Origin: Verrucomicrobiales bacterium
Lineage (GTDB): Bacteria > Verrucomicrobiota > Verrucomicrobiia > Limisphaerales > J093
DNA length: 64,000 nucleotides
Assembly: GCA_015075445.1 (NCBI GenBank)
Contig: JABTUJ010000008.1
Location: 124,001 to 188,000, forward strand
Direction: 5' to 3'
A program made the position numbers and the translations under genes. This document shows, in pieces, positions 17,430-26,881 of the stretch (its first letter is position 1; every line of letters starts with the position of its first letter). The notes beneath the pieces were generated by a model. The model did no database searches. It had not been told where the DNA came from and was given only the letters and a program-made list of their open reading frames with translations.

Positions 17430-18284
17430 ATGTCAACCATCGCCATCCTGGGTGCCGGCGGCAAAATGGGCTGTCGGCTGACCGATAATCTGATGAAGTA
17501 CGACCACGCGCTGTTGCTGGTGGAAATCAGCGAGACCGGGTTGGCCAACATCGCCCAACGCGGCCTGACCCCCACGCCCCAAGCGGAGGCGCTGACCCGG
17601 GCGGAGGTGCTTATCCTGGCCTTGCCGGACCGGCTGATGAGCCAGATCGCGCACGGGGTGGTGCCGCAGCTCAGGCCCGGCACGCTGGTCATCACGCTGG
17701 ACCCCGCGGTCGCCCATGCGGGAGGGCTGCCCCCGCGGTCCGACATCTCCTACTTCGTGACGCATCCATGTCATCCCAGCCTGTTCGAGCATTTCGAGAC
17801 AGCGGCGGAGCGCGACGACTTCTTTGGCGGCATTCGGGCGCGGCAGGCCATCGTGTGTGCCCTGATGCAGGGACCGGAGGCGCACTACGCACTGGGGGAA
17901 GGACTGGCCAGGCAGTTCTTCGGCCCGGTGACCCGCAGCCACCGCATCACCGTTGAGCAGATGGCCATCCTGGAGCCCACCATGGCCGAGGCCTGCGGGA
18001 TCGCGCTGGTGCTGGCACTGCGCGAGGTGCTCGAGGAAGCCGTGCGCCGGGGCGTGCCCCGCGCGGCGGCGGAGGATTTCATGTACGGTCACGTGAAGGT
18101 CGAACTTGGCATCGGCTTTGGCCGGGCCGGATTCCCGTTTTCCGACGGCGCCAAGCTCATCGCGGCGTATGGCAGGGAGCGCATTTTCCGCGACGACTGG
18201 CTGAAGCTGTTTGAGCCGGCCAGCGTGAAGGAGCAAGTGGACACGATTCTGGCGGGGAGGTTGCCGGAGCCGGTGCGATCCTGA
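17430..18284 (+). CDS. apnO: D-apionate oxidoisomerase (ApnO)
   Basis: ApnO oxidises D-apionate with NAD+ and rearranges it to 3-oxo-isoapionate. The 284-residue protein starts with a Rossmann motif, AILGAGGKMGCRLTDNL (Gly-rich loop at residues 8-14), and has strand blocks LILALPDRLM, THPCHPSLFEH and a helical C-terminal domain with VEQMAILEPTMAEACG and DFMYGHVKVELGI. This combination is the ApnO/phosphogluconate-dehydrogenase-like family, and the flanking OiaK and OiaC-like genes fit. It begins 61 bases after oiaK and ends eight bases before the next gene, so the block is an operon. Confidence 0.87.
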   Translation: MSTIAILGAGGKMGCRLTDNLMKYDHALLLVEISETGLANIAQRGLTPTPQAEALTRAEVLILALPDRLMSQIAHGVVPQLRPGTLVITLDPAVAHAGGLPPRSDISYFVTHPCHPSLFEHFETAAERDDFFGGIRARQAIVCALMQGPEAHYALGEGLARQFFGPVTRSHRITVEQMAILEPTMAEACGIALVLALREVLEEAVRRGVPRAAAEDFMYGHVKVELGIGFGRAGFPFSDGAKLIAAYGRERIFRDDWLKLFEPASVKEQVDTILAGRLPEPVRS

Positions 18285-18291
18285 TCCGGCC

Positions 18292-19104
18292 ATGCGTCTT
18301 GGAATCGGATCCTACGCTTACGCCTGGTCGATCGGAGTGCCGGGCCATCTGCCCGCGCGGCCCCTGACGGTCTTCGACCTGCTGGCCGAGGCGGTGCGAC
18401 TCGGAGTGCGGGTGATCCAGGTGTGCGACAACCTGCCTTTGACGTCCCTGACGGGCGGGGAGCTGGACGAGTTCGAGCGACGCGCAGTGGCCGCGGGTGT
18501 GGCCGTGGAAGTGGGCATGCGCGGCCTGCAACCGGATCACGTGCGCGCCCATCTGCGGCTGGCGCAACGGTTCCACAGCCCTTTCGTGCGCCTGGTGGTG
18601 GACGGGCCGGGCGACGAACCGTCCCCGGCGGAAGTCGTGGCGCGGCTTCGGGCGTTGCTGCCCGAGTTTCAGCGGGCGGGTGTGAAAGTCGCCGTGGAGA
18701 ACCACGATCGGTTCCAGGCCCGTACCCTGGTGGGGATCATCGAACAAGTGGGGGCGGAAGACGCGGGCATTTGCCTGGACACGGTCAACTCGTTTGGCGC
18801 GCTGGAGGGGCCGGAGGTCGTGGTCCAGCAACTCGCGCCTTACACGTTGAACTTGCACGTCAAAGATTTCACCATCCAGCGCATGGCCTCCAAGATGGGA
18901 TTCGTTCTGACCGGCTGCCCCGCCGGGGAAGGACGTCTGGACCTGCCGTGGCTGCTGGGGCAGCTCCGTCGCGTTGGCCGCGACGTGAACGCGATCCTGG
19001 AGACCTGGCCGCCTTGGGGTCCGACGCTCGAAGCCACCCTCGATCGCGAACGCCTTTGGGCGGAGACCAGCGTGCGCCATCTCCGTCAACTGATCCCCGA
19101 TTGA
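18292..19104 (+). CDS. oiaC: Xylose-isomerase-like TIM barrel, probable 3-oxo-isoapionate decarboxylase
   Basis: A 270-residue cytosolic TIM barrel of the sugar-phosphate isomerase/epimerase superfamily. The usual metal ligands are visible: Glu136 (VAVENHDRF), Asp163 (ICLDTVNSFG), His189 (LNLHVKDF) and Glu237 (AILETWPPW). Within D-apionate clusters the TIM-barrel member is OiaC, which decarboxylates 3-oxo-isoapionate to L-erythrulose. It could alternatively be an erythrulose-phosphate isomerase serving the OiaK/OiaX branch. Position between ApnO and the importer supports an apionate role. Symbol given on context; enzyme activity is inferred. Confidence 0.68.
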   Translation: MRLGIGSYAYAWSIGVPGHLPARPLTVFDLLAEAVRLGVRVIQVCDNLPLTSLTGGELDEFERRAVAAGVAVEVGMRGLQPDHVRAHLRLAQRFHSPFVRLVVDGPGDEPSPAEVVARLRALLPEFQRAGVKVAVENHDRFQARTLVGIIEQVGAEDAGICLDTVNSFGALEGPEVVVQQLAPYTLNLHVKDFTIQRMASKMGFVLTGCPAGEGRLDLPWLLGQLRRVGRDVNAILETWPPWGPTLEATLDRERLWAETSVRHLRQLIPD

Positions 19105-19117
19105 ACCCTCCCTTCCC

Positions 19118-20200
19118 ATGACGACACGTCCAGATTTCCCCGACCCGGTGTGTGATGCCCATCGCGGTCGCGCTTCGGTTTTGGCCCGCCTCGACCTCCG
19201 TGCGCTGGCCTCCCTGGTCCTGGCCGGGCTCCTGACCGGTTGTGGCCCCTCGGCCGACCCGGGGCCGACGCGCAGCGGCGCTGCGAGCCGGCCGCTCACG
19301 GTCGGGGTGAACTTCGAGACCCTGCAGACCGAGTACTGGGTGGCCGGCTTCGAGGCCATCAAGACCGAGTTGAAGGCACGGGACATCCGCGTGCTTGAGT
19401 CGGTCGCGGACGGTGACGCCAATCGCCAACTGCAGCAGGTGCGCACCTTCATCACCCGCCGGGTGGATGGGATCATCCTCGTGCCGAAGGACGCCAAGAC
19501 CTGCATTCCGGCCATCAAAGCCGCGAACGAAGCGGGCATTCCCATCGTGCTTTTCAATCGCCCGGCGGCCGCCGCCGAGGGGGTCCGATCGGTTGCCGTT
19601 GTGGCGGACAACCGCAAGCTGACCCGGGAGACCGTCGCGTTCATGGTCGAGCAAGCCCGTCAGACCGGGCGCAAGCACAAAGCCATGGTGGTGGTCGGAG
19701 ATTTGGGCGACATCAACGCCATCGGACGCAAGGACGGCTTCTACGACGCCGTCCAGGGGCAGGAAGCGGTGGTCGAAGTCGTGGCGGAAGTGCCTTCGGA
19801 GTGGAATCAGGAAAAGGCGCGGGCCGGGGTGGTCAATGCGCTGCAGGCCCACCCGGACATCTCGTTCATCTTCTCCTCCTCGGACTTCCTTTTCCCCTCG
19901 ATCGTGGCTGCCCTGAAGTCGGCGAACCGGTATCACAAGATCGGCGCGCCGGGGCATGTGATCCTCGGCGGGTTCGACGGCGACGCCACCGCCTACCAGA
20001 TGCTGGTGGAGGGTTACCTGGACGCGACAGGGGTGCAGGACGTGTATTTCGAGGCCGAGCAGTGCGTGCAGGCGTTGCTCGATCAACTGGCGGGCAAGGA
20101 AGTCCCGCCGGTGATTCTGGATCCCGGCTTCGTGATTCATCAGGGCAATCTCGAGGAGAAGAAAGCGCGGATGTGGGGCGCCCACGTCGCCCGTCGGTGA
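19118..20200 (+). CDS. Sugar ABC transporter substrate-binding lipoprotein (apiose importer)
   Basis: A 360-residue periplasmic binding protein of the ribose/LacI-like family (Peripla_BP_4 type). A long N-terminal tail precedes the hydrophobic helix ALASLVLAGLLTGC; Cys42 is the lipobox cysteine, so the protein is a lipoprotein. The two-lobe fold shows LTVGVNFETLQTEYWVAGF, VDGIILVPKDAKTCIPAI, IPIVLFNRPAA, the hinge region FIFSSSDFLFPSIVAAL and ILGGFDGDATAYQMLVEG. It is the first gene of a four-gene importer (binding protein, permease, ATPase, permease) inside the apionate island, so D-apiose or D-apionate is the likely ligand. Confidence 0.85.
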   Translation: MTTRPDFPDPVCDAHRGRASVLARLDLRALASLVLAGLLTGCGPSADPGPTRSGAASRPLTVGVNFETLQTEYWVAGFEAIKTELKARDIRVLESVADGDANRQLQQVRTFITRRVDGIILVPKDAKTCIPAIKAANEAGIPIVLFNRPAAAAEGVRSVAVVADNRKLTRETVAFMVEQARQTGRKHKAMVVVGDLGDINAIGRKDGFYDAVQGQEAVVEVVAEVPSEWNQEKARAGVVNALQAHPDISFIFSSSDFLFPSIVAALKSANRYHKIGAPGHVILGGFDGDATAYQMLVEGYLDATGVQDVYFEAEQCVQALLDQLAGKEVPPVILDPGFVIHQGNLEEKKARMWGAHVARR

Positions 20201-21273
20201 AGCCCGTTTCGCCCAGCGCCCCTGCCGAGACCTCGCGGCCGAGGCCGAGTGCGGTGACGCCGCCGGCCTCTCTGTCTTCCGGGTCGGCGTCCGCGCCCGC
20301 CGGTCGCTGGCGGCAGTGGGCGCAGCGCGCGGTGCTCTCGGAGTACCTGGTCGCCTGGCTTTGTCTGGCCTATTTCGTGGCGCTGGCTCCGTTCGCTCCG
20401 GGATTTGCCTCGCTGGACAATCTGCGGACGATTCTGGCCTATCTGCTGCCGATCCTGGTGGTGTCGGTGGGGCTGACCCTGGTGCTCATCCTCGGGGGGA
20501 TCGACCTTTCGGTCACGTCCATGATCGCGCTGGCCAGCGTGGTGGGAGGCAAGATCATGAGCGGCGAGGAAGGCTGGTTGGCAGGCCACGCGCTTGCCGT
20601 GCCGGTCGGCATCGTGGCCATGCTGGGCACCGGGGTTTTGCTGGGCGCCGTCAACGGGTTGGCCGTCACGGTTGGCCGGATCCCGGCGTTCATCGCGACG
20701 CTCACGACCATGATGTTCGTCAGCGGGTTGGCGATCTGGGTCACGCTCTCGCGCAAGATCGGCGGTTTGCCTGACGGTTTTCTGGTCCTGGGCCAACGTC
20801 TGTGGGTGGCGGTCGGCATCGCCGGAGGCGCGGCGTGGGTGGCGCATGCGGGGCTTTCGCGGACGCTTTACGGAAAATGGCTCTACGCCATCGGCCACAA
20901 CGTGCGCGCCGCCCGGGTGTCGGGCGTGCCGGTTGGCTGGGTCACGTTCGGGACTTACGTCGTCAGCGGTGGGTTCGCCGGGTTGGCGGCCATCCTTTTT
21001 ACGGCCGTGCTCGAAACCGGCAATCCGGAGATGGCGCGCGACAACCTGCTGGACGTCGTGGGCGCGGTGGTGATTGGCGGCACGAGCCTTTACGGCGGTA
21101 AGGGCACGATCGTCGGCACGGTGTTCGGTGTGCTGTTCCTGGCCTTGGTGGACAACAGCCTGAACCTGCTGGGCCTGAGTTTCTACAGCATCATGATGGT
21201 CAAGGGCGGGGTGATCCTGGCGGCCGCGCTGGTGGACACGACGAGGAACCGCTGGAGGGGAGGGGCGCGATGA
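20197..21273 (+). CDS. Sugar ABC transporter permease, RbsC family (first)
   Basis: A 358-residue inner-membrane permease. The GTG at 20197 overlaps the stop of the binding-protein gene (GTGA) and is chosen as start; it gives an unusual 50-residue Pro/Ser/Ala-rich cytoplasmic tail before the first helix. Around nine to ten membrane segments follow. RbsC-family signatures are LVLILGGIDLSVTSMIALA, GAVNGLAVTVGRIPAFIATL, YAIGHNVRAARVSGV (the EAA-like ATPase contact) and VIGGTSLYGGKGTIVGTV. It presumably pairs with the permease encoded at 22781 as a heterodimer around the ATPase between them. Confidence 0.88.
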   Translation: MKPVSPSAPAETSRPRPSAVTPPASLSSGSASAPAGRWRQWAQRAVLSEYLVAWLCLAYFVALAPFAPGFASLDNLRTILAYLLPILVVSVGLTLVLILGGIDLSVTSMIALASVVGGKIMSGEEGWLAGHALAVPVGIVAMLGTGVLLGAVNGLAVTVGRIPAFIATLTTMMFVSGLAIWVTLSRKIGGLPDGFLVLGQRLWVAVGIAGGAAWVAHAGLSRTLYGKWLYAIGHNVRAARVSGVPVGWVTFGTYVVSGGFAGLAAILFTAVLETGNPEMARDNLLDVVGAVVIGGTSLYGGKGTIVGTVFGVLFLALVDNSLNLLGLSFYSIMMVKGGVILAAALVDTTRNRWRGGAR

Positions 21274-22784
21274 CTCCGGCCCTGCGTTTCCGCGGCATCA
21301 CCAAGAGCTTCTTCGGCGTGAAGGTGCTCCAGGAGGTCAGCTTCGTTGTCCCCGGCGGGCAGACCGTGGGCATCGTGGGCGAGAACGGCGCCGGCAAATC
21401 CACCTTGATGAACATCCTGGGTGGCAACCTGCAACCGGACGACGGCGAGATGGAGTTCGACGGGCAACGCTATGCCCCGGCGAGCCCAGGCGACGCCCGG
21501 CGTGCGGGCATCGCGTTCGTGCATCAGGAATTGAACCTCTTCGGCAACCTCGCCATCGCAGAGAATCTCTTCCTGGGGGGGTTCCCCTGGCGAGCACGCT
21601 GGCTGCCCTGGATCCATCGCCGGCGGATCCATGAACGGGCGCGTCAATGGCTCGCCGAGGTGAACCTGCCGCATGCGCCGGACACGCTGGTGGAGCGACT
21701 TTCCGCCGGGGAACGGCAACTGGTGGAGATCGCCAAGGCCCTGGCCGGGGACGCCCGGCTGATCATCCTCGATGAACCCACCACCTCCCTGACGGCGGTC
21801 GAGGCGGAACGGCTGTTTGCCATCCTGGGCCGACTGCGGCAGCGCGGGATTTCCCTGATCTACATCTCCCACAGTCTGGGGGACGTCCTGCGACTCTGCG
21901 ATCAGGTGGTCGTGCTGCGCGACGGGGCCGTGGTGGCCCAGGCCCCGGCCCGAGAACTCACGGTGGAACGGATCGTCGCCTGGATGGTGGGCCGGGAAAT
22001 CTCCCAGTTGTTTCCGCCCCGGACCGGGCAACCCACGGACCGGGTGCTGCTCGACGTGGCTGGCGTCACCCAGCCCGGCGTGGTCAAACGCGTCAGCTTC
22101 CAACTGCGCGCGGGTGAGATCCTGGGCCTCTCCGGTTTGATGGGGGCGGGACGATCGGAACTCGCCCGCATCCTGTTCGGCCTCGATCCCTGCGCCGCGG
22201 GCGACGTGCGGTTGGGCGGCGAATCCCTGCGCGGTCAGCCGCCCCGTGAACGCATCCGGCGCGGTCTGGCCTTGGTGACCGAAGACCGGCGTTGGGACGG
22301 CCTCTGCGCCGAAGCCACCATCGGGGACAACCTGACGCTGGTGGCGCTGCCGAACCTGACCCGGTCGCCTCTTGCCTGGGTGGACCGCGCGGCGGCAGGT
22401 CAGGCCGTCCAGCGCATTCGTGAGGCCGTGCGCTTGACGCCGGCGGCCCGCGACGAGCAGCCCGTCAAGACCCTCAGCGGCGGCAACCAACAGAAGGTCG
22501 TCCTCGCCAAGTGGCTGCTGAACGAGCCTCAGGTGTTCATTCTGGACGAACCGACGCGCGGCATCGATGTCGGCGCCCGGTACGAGATCTATCGGCTCAT
22601 CCAGGAACTGGCCGCGCGGGGCGCGGGCGTGCTGATGATCTCCTCCGAGATCGAGGAGCTCATCGGGCTGTGCGACCGCATCCTCGTGATGCGCCGCGGT
22701 GAGATCCGTGACTGCATCGAACCGGCGGCCTTCGATCGCGAGCGCATCCTGCGGGCGGCGTTACACGAGGAGGTGGGGGTATGA
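21270..22784 (+). CDS. Sugar ABC transporter ATPase, RbsA type (duplicated nucleotide domain)
   Basis: A 504-residue ATPase with two fused nucleotide-binding domains. The first has Walker A GENGAGKST (residues 37-45), signature LSAGERQLVEIAKAL and Walker B LIILDEPTTSL. The second has the degenerate GLMGAGRSEL loop typical of RbsA/MglA, signature LSGGNQQKVVLAKWLL and VFILDEPTRGIDVG. It overlaps the upstream permease stop (ATGA at 21270) and its own stop overlaps the next permease, so the four importer genes are translationally coupled. Confidence 0.93.
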   Translation: MTPALRFRGITKSFFGVKVLQEVSFVVPGGQTVGIVGENGAGKSTLMNILGGNLQPDDGEMEFDGQRYAPASPGDARRAGIAFVHQELNLFGNLAIAENLFLGGFPWRARWLPWIHRRRIHERARQWLAEVNLPHAPDTLVERLSAGERQLVEIAKALAGDARLIILDEPTTSLTAVEAERLFAILGRLRQRGISLIYISHSLGDVLRLCDQVVVLRDGAVVAQAPARELTVERIVAWMVGREISQLFPPRTGQPTDRVLLDVAGVTQPGVVKRVSFQLRAGEILGLSGLMGAGRSELARILFGLDPCAAGDVRLGGESLRGQPPRERIRRGLALVTEDRRWDGLCAEATIGDNLTLVALPNLTRSPLAWVDRAAAGQAVQRIREAVRLTPAARDEQPVKTLSGGNQQKVVLAKWLLNEPQVFILDEPTRGIDVGARYEIYRLIQELAARGAGVLMISSEIEELIGLCDRILVMRRGEIRDCIEPAAFDRERILRAALHEEVGV

Positions 22785-23773
22785 CGGCCCCGGTCGGACG
22801 TTCCCTTGGCCTGCTCCTGCTCAACCAGGCTTCCCTGGTGCTGTTTGCCGGCGTGGTCCTCACCTTCGGACTGATGTCCCCGGCGTTCCTTCAGCCCGCC
22901 AACGCCTCCAACATCCTCATCCAACCCGCCTCCACCGGCATCCTGGCGGTTGGCATGACCTTCGTGTTGCTGACGGCCGGAGTGGATCTCTCCGTGGGCG
23001 CCATCATGTTTGTGGCGGCGGCGGTGGGGGGAAAGCTGATCCTGGGCGGGTGGCCCTTCGGAGGCGTGCTGGCGGTCATGATCCTCATCGGCGTGCTCTA
23101 CGGGGCGATGAACGCCTGGTTCATCACGCAGTTCGCGATCCTGGCGTTCGTCGTCACCCTCGCCACGCGGTATTTCGGACGCGGCCTGGGTCTGCGCATC
23201 ACCGAGACGCGCGCCATGAACCTGCCGGAGAGCTTTTACGAACTGGGTGCGGCGCGGGTGCTGGGCGTGCCGCTCCCCATCCTGGTCTTCGCGCTGATTG
23301 TCGTGGTGGCGCACGTGGTGCTGACGCGCACCCCGTTTGGCCGGCAGGTGTACGCGGTGGGCGCCGATGTCGAGGCAGCTCGCAAGGCGGGCGTCCGCAC
23401 CCGGGCGGTGCTGTTCGCCGTGTACGTGATCTGCGGTTTTTGCGCCGCCGCGGCGGGGATGGTGGCCCTATCCCAGGCGCCCGCGGTCTCGCCGACGTTC
23501 GGCAACAACCGTGAGTTCATGGCCATCGCGGCCGCGGTGCTGGGGGGGACCAGCCTCTTTGGCGGCCGGGGCGCCGTGTTTCCGGGAACGGTGTTGGGCG
23601 CGGTGCTGATACAGACCATCGAGAACGGCCTGACCATCCTCAACGTCAACTCCTATCTCTATCCCCTCATCACCAGCGGAGTGATCTTCATCGCCGTGCT
23701 CCTGGACGCGACCCGCTGCCGCGTACTGGCGCACGTGAATCGCAGGAAGATATTTGTCGAGACCGGATCATGA
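22781..23773 (+). CDS. Sugar ABC transporter permease, RbsC family (second)
   Basis: A 330-residue permease with about nine membrane helices and a short N terminus. Signatures: FVLLTAGVDLSVGAIMFVAA, GAMNAWFITQFAILAFVVTLA, YAVGADVEAARKAGVRTRAV and LGGTSLFGGRGAVFPGTVLG. Start at 22781 overlaps the ATPase stop (ATGA). Two different permeases in one cluster point to a heterodimeric channel, unlike the second importer in this window, which has a single permease gene. Twelve bases after its stop the ApnL gene starts. Confidence 0.9.
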   Translation: MTAPVGRSLGLLLLNQASLVLFAGVVLTFGLMSPAFLQPANASNILIQPASTGILAVGMTFVLLTAGVDLSVGAIMFVAAAVGGKLILGGWPFGGVLAVMILIGVLYGAMNAWFITQFAILAFVVTLATRYFGRGLGLRITETRAMNLPESFYELGAARVLGVPLPILVFALIVVVAHVVLTRTPFGRQVYAVGADVEAARKAGVRTRAVLFAVYVICGFCAAAAGMVALSQAPAVSPTFGNNREFMAIAAAVLGGTSLFGGRGAVFPGTVLGAVLIQTIENGLTILNVNSYLYPLITSGVIFIAVLLDATRCRVLAHVNRRKIFVETGS

Positions 23774-23785
23774 AGCGCTCAATCC

Positions 23786-25752
23786 ATGCTCAGTGAGACT
23801 TTCCGAACTTACGGCCAAGCCGAACCTCCCGCGGAACTGATCGCGTTGCGCACCGGTCCGCTCACGGTGCTGTATGATCCGACGACCGGCTTCGTGCGCC
23901 GGATCCAGTGTGGCGAACGAGAGGTGCTTCGCGGCATTTACGCCGCCGTGCGCGACCACAACTGGGACACCATCCCCGCCACCCTGCGCGGGACGAAGCG
24001 CGAGATCGGGGCGGAGTCGTTCCAGATCGAGTTCGAGTCCGAGCACCGCCGGCGCGACGTTCATTTCGTGTGGCGCGGCTCGATTCGCGGCGGGAGCGAC
24101 GGCGTCCTCCGGTACGGGTTGGATGGCGAGGCCCGGACCACCTTTCAAAGGAACCGGATTGGGTTCTGCGTCCTCCATCCGATCCGGGAATGCGCCGGCG
24201 CCGCGGCCCGCCAGACGCGCACCGATGGCCGCGTCGTGGCCTGCCGGTTTCCCGACATCATCGAGCGCCAGATTTTCGGGCAGAACAGCTTCCATGATCT
24301 TCGGGCCCTGTCCCATGAAGTGGCGCCCGGCTGCTGGGCCGAGGTCGAGTTCGAGGGCGAGGTGTTCGAGCTGGAAGACCAGCGCAACTGGACGGATGCC
24401 AGCTTCAAGACGTACGGCACGCCGCTGGCCCGGCCCTTCCCGGTCGAGGTCCCGGCGGGCACGCAAATCCGACAACAGGTCACGTTGCGACTGCGGGGAA
24501 CGCCTCCTGCCGTTCCGGGTCGCCCGGTGGTGGCAGGCAGGTCGTCGGTGGCGATGCTCGCCCTCACGGTCCCCAACGAGGGGCAGGTGCCCCTGCCGCA
24601 CCTCGGACTCGGCATCGCCAGTCATGGCGAACCCCTGAGCGAACGGGAGCTGGGCCGGTTGCGCACGCTGCGCCTTTCTCATCTGCGCCTGGACTTGCAC
24701 CTGGGGTCGCCCGCCTGGCCGGACCAGTGGGAGCGCGCCGCGCGACAGACCCAACAACTGGGGGTCGCCCTGGAACTGGCCCTGCACCTGCCGCGCTCTG
24801 GCGAGGTGGATTTGGGCGAACTCCGCCGCCTTGTCCAGAGGGGTGCGGTTCCACTGGCGCGTGTCCTGGCCCTGCGCGAAGGCGAAGCAGCCACCACCCC
24901 GGGAACGCTGAGGCTCGCGCGCGAGGCGGTCGGGAAACTCCCGGTGCCGGTGGGGGCGGGGAGCGACGCGAACTTCTGCGAAGTCAACCGCGAGCAAGCC
25001 CTGGGGCACCTGGCCCTGGCCGAGGCGGACTTCGTCTTCTGGTCCCTCAATCCCCAGGTCCATGCCTTCGATCACCTCTCGCTCGTCGAGACCCTCGAAG
25101 CCCAACCGGAGACGGTGAAGACCGCGCGCGCCTTTGCGGGTGGCAAATCCCTGGTGATCTCTCCCGTCACACTCAAGCAGCGCTTCAACCCGGTGGCCAG
25201 GGGTGCGCCGCCGCCTGTGCCGCCGGGACAATTGCCCCCGCCGGTGGACCCGCGGCAGCTCAGCCTGTTTGGCGCAGCGTGGACGCTGGGAAGTCTGGCG
25301 GCGCTGAGCCACGCCGGCGCGGCCAGCCTGACCTGCTACGAGACCACCGGTTGGCGCGGCCTGATGGAGACCGAGACGGGCTCTCCTCTACCGGAGCGGT
25401 TTCCCTCCCAGCCGGGCGAGGTGTTCCCGCTCTTCCATGTCTTTGCCGCCCTGGCGGGTCTTCGACCGATGGTGGCCGTGACCAGCGACCGGGTTGGCGG
25501 CGCGGGCCTGTTCCAGTCCAGCGGCGAGCGCCGACTGCTCCTGGCGAACCTGGACCCACGCTCCACTGGAGATCCACCGCTCACGGCGGCCCGGCGGCCT
25601 GGCCGCGCATGCTCGATGCGGCGAGCCTGATTGACCGGAGCCATCCCTCGGGAGCTTCTCTGGTGGCGAAAGCGGATGGGGTCACCGCTCCGTCGGGCGG
25701 AGTGAAGCTGGTTCTGACGGCGTACGCTTTTGCGTATGTCGATTGGCCGTGA
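23786..25752 (+). CDS. apnL: D-apionate lactonase (ApnL), one frameshift near the 3' end
   Basis: ApnL hydrolyses D-apionolactone to D-apionate. The intact frame from 23786 runs LRTGPLTVLYDPTTGFVRRI, GEREVLRGIYAAVRDHNWDT, FPDIIERQIFGQNSFHDLR, EGEVFELEDQRNWTDASFKT and then a TIM-barrel part (VPVGAGSDANFCEVNR, DFVFWSLNPQVHAFDHLSLV), all characteristic of this family. Around 25565-25600 the frame shifts: after LLLANLDPRST it ends at 25630 in unrelated residues, while another frame continues with AHGGPAAWPRMLDAASLIDR and GGVKLVLTAYAFAYVDWP to the stop at 25752, the expected C-terminal beta domain. Repaired length about 655 residues. A single indel, real or a sequencing error. Confidence 0.86.
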
Positions 25753-25833
25753 AGGCGTGGCTGGCCACCGCGATCGCCATGTCGCAGCGTCCACTGCCCT
25801 CTGTGGCCTCCCAGATAGAATCGCGTGGTCTCT

Positions 25834-26840
25834 ATGAAAGAACTGCGTTTTGGCATCTTCGGGACGGGTTTCTGGGCGCGCTATCAGCTCGCCGCGTGGC
25901 GCGAGTTGGCGGGCGCGCGGTGCGTGGCGCTCTACAACCGCACCCGCGTCAAGGCGGAGAAGCTGGCACAGGAATTCGGCGTGCTGGCCATCTACGATGA
26001 TCCCGAGGAGCTGCCTGCCGCAGCTGGATTGTGATATTACGGACGGGAATACGCACTGACGCTTCGTGAGCCTCGCTGCGGCTCACGGGACGCCTGTCAT
26101 CTGCCAGAAGCCGCTCGCGCCTGCTCGCTGACGCCTGGGCCATGGTCGCCACCCGCCAGCGGGCGGGCGCGTGCCGCCACAACCATCGAGAATTATGGTG
26201 GCAGACCTGCTGCGCGAGCTGAAAGTGGTCCTGGACATTTGGTACATCGGCCGCGTTCCGGGCGCGGGTGACGTATTCGAACAGCTTCCCTGTCTTTGAG
26301 CAGCAACCGTTTCTCCGCGAGCTCGAGCAGTTCATCCTCACCGACATCGGCACGCACATCCTGGACGCGACGCGGATGCTCTTCGGCGAGGCAACGACCC
26401 TGTTCTGTCGAACGGCGCGCGTGCATCCGGACATTCGGGGCGAGGATGTGGCGACCGTGATGTTGGGCATGGCCTCGGGCGCGACGGTGACCTGCGAAAT
26501 GAGCTACGCCAGTCGGGTCGAGCACGATCGTTTCCCGGAAACGTTCGTGTGCGTCGAGGCAGAACACGGGGCCGTCGAGCTGGGGCCGGATTTCTGGATT
26601 CGCGTCACCTCGGCCGGAGGCACCCACGCCCGCCGTTGTCCGCCGCCCTATTACGGCTGGGCCGACCCGCGCTATGCGCTGGCGCAGACGGCCGGCGTGG
26701 CCTGCCAGGCGAATCTGCTGGGCGCCTTGCGCGGCGAACTCCCCGCGGAGACCACGGGGGAAGACAATCTCAAGACCCTCCAACTGGTGTTCGGCGCCTA
26801 CGAATCGGCGGCGCGCGGAACCTGCATCCCGCTGGGCTGA
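25834..26840 (+). pseudogene. apdH: D-apiose dehydrogenase (ApdH), Gfo/Idh/MocA family, broken by several indels
   Basis: ApdH oxidises D-apiose to D-apionolactone. The N terminus (25834) is a normal Rossmann start, MKELRFGIFGTGFWARYQLA, open to 26034. The middle is broken: DITDGNTH, then in another frame RFVSLAAAHGTPVICQKPLA, then fragments such as LLRELKVVLD around 26200-26250 in a frame with a stop upstream. From 26268 the frame is intact to 26840: NSFPVFEQQPFLRELEQFI, DIGTHILDATRMLFGEA, GEDVATVMLGM, SRVEHDRFPETFVCVEAE and AETTGEDNLKTLQLVFGAYE. These blocks match ApdH closely. At least four small indels fall within 260 bases, so the gene is either decayed or badly sequenced there. Confidence 0.8.
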
Positions 26841-26881
26841 GCCGCAGCCTGCGACTTGCGTCCTCGGGAGGGCACCTTACC

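Noticed and set aside
25834..26840. Two separate intact oxidoreductase genes
   Set aside because: Fragments are consecutive pieces of one Gfo/Idh protein; neither piece alone has a complete Rossmann plus catalytic domain.
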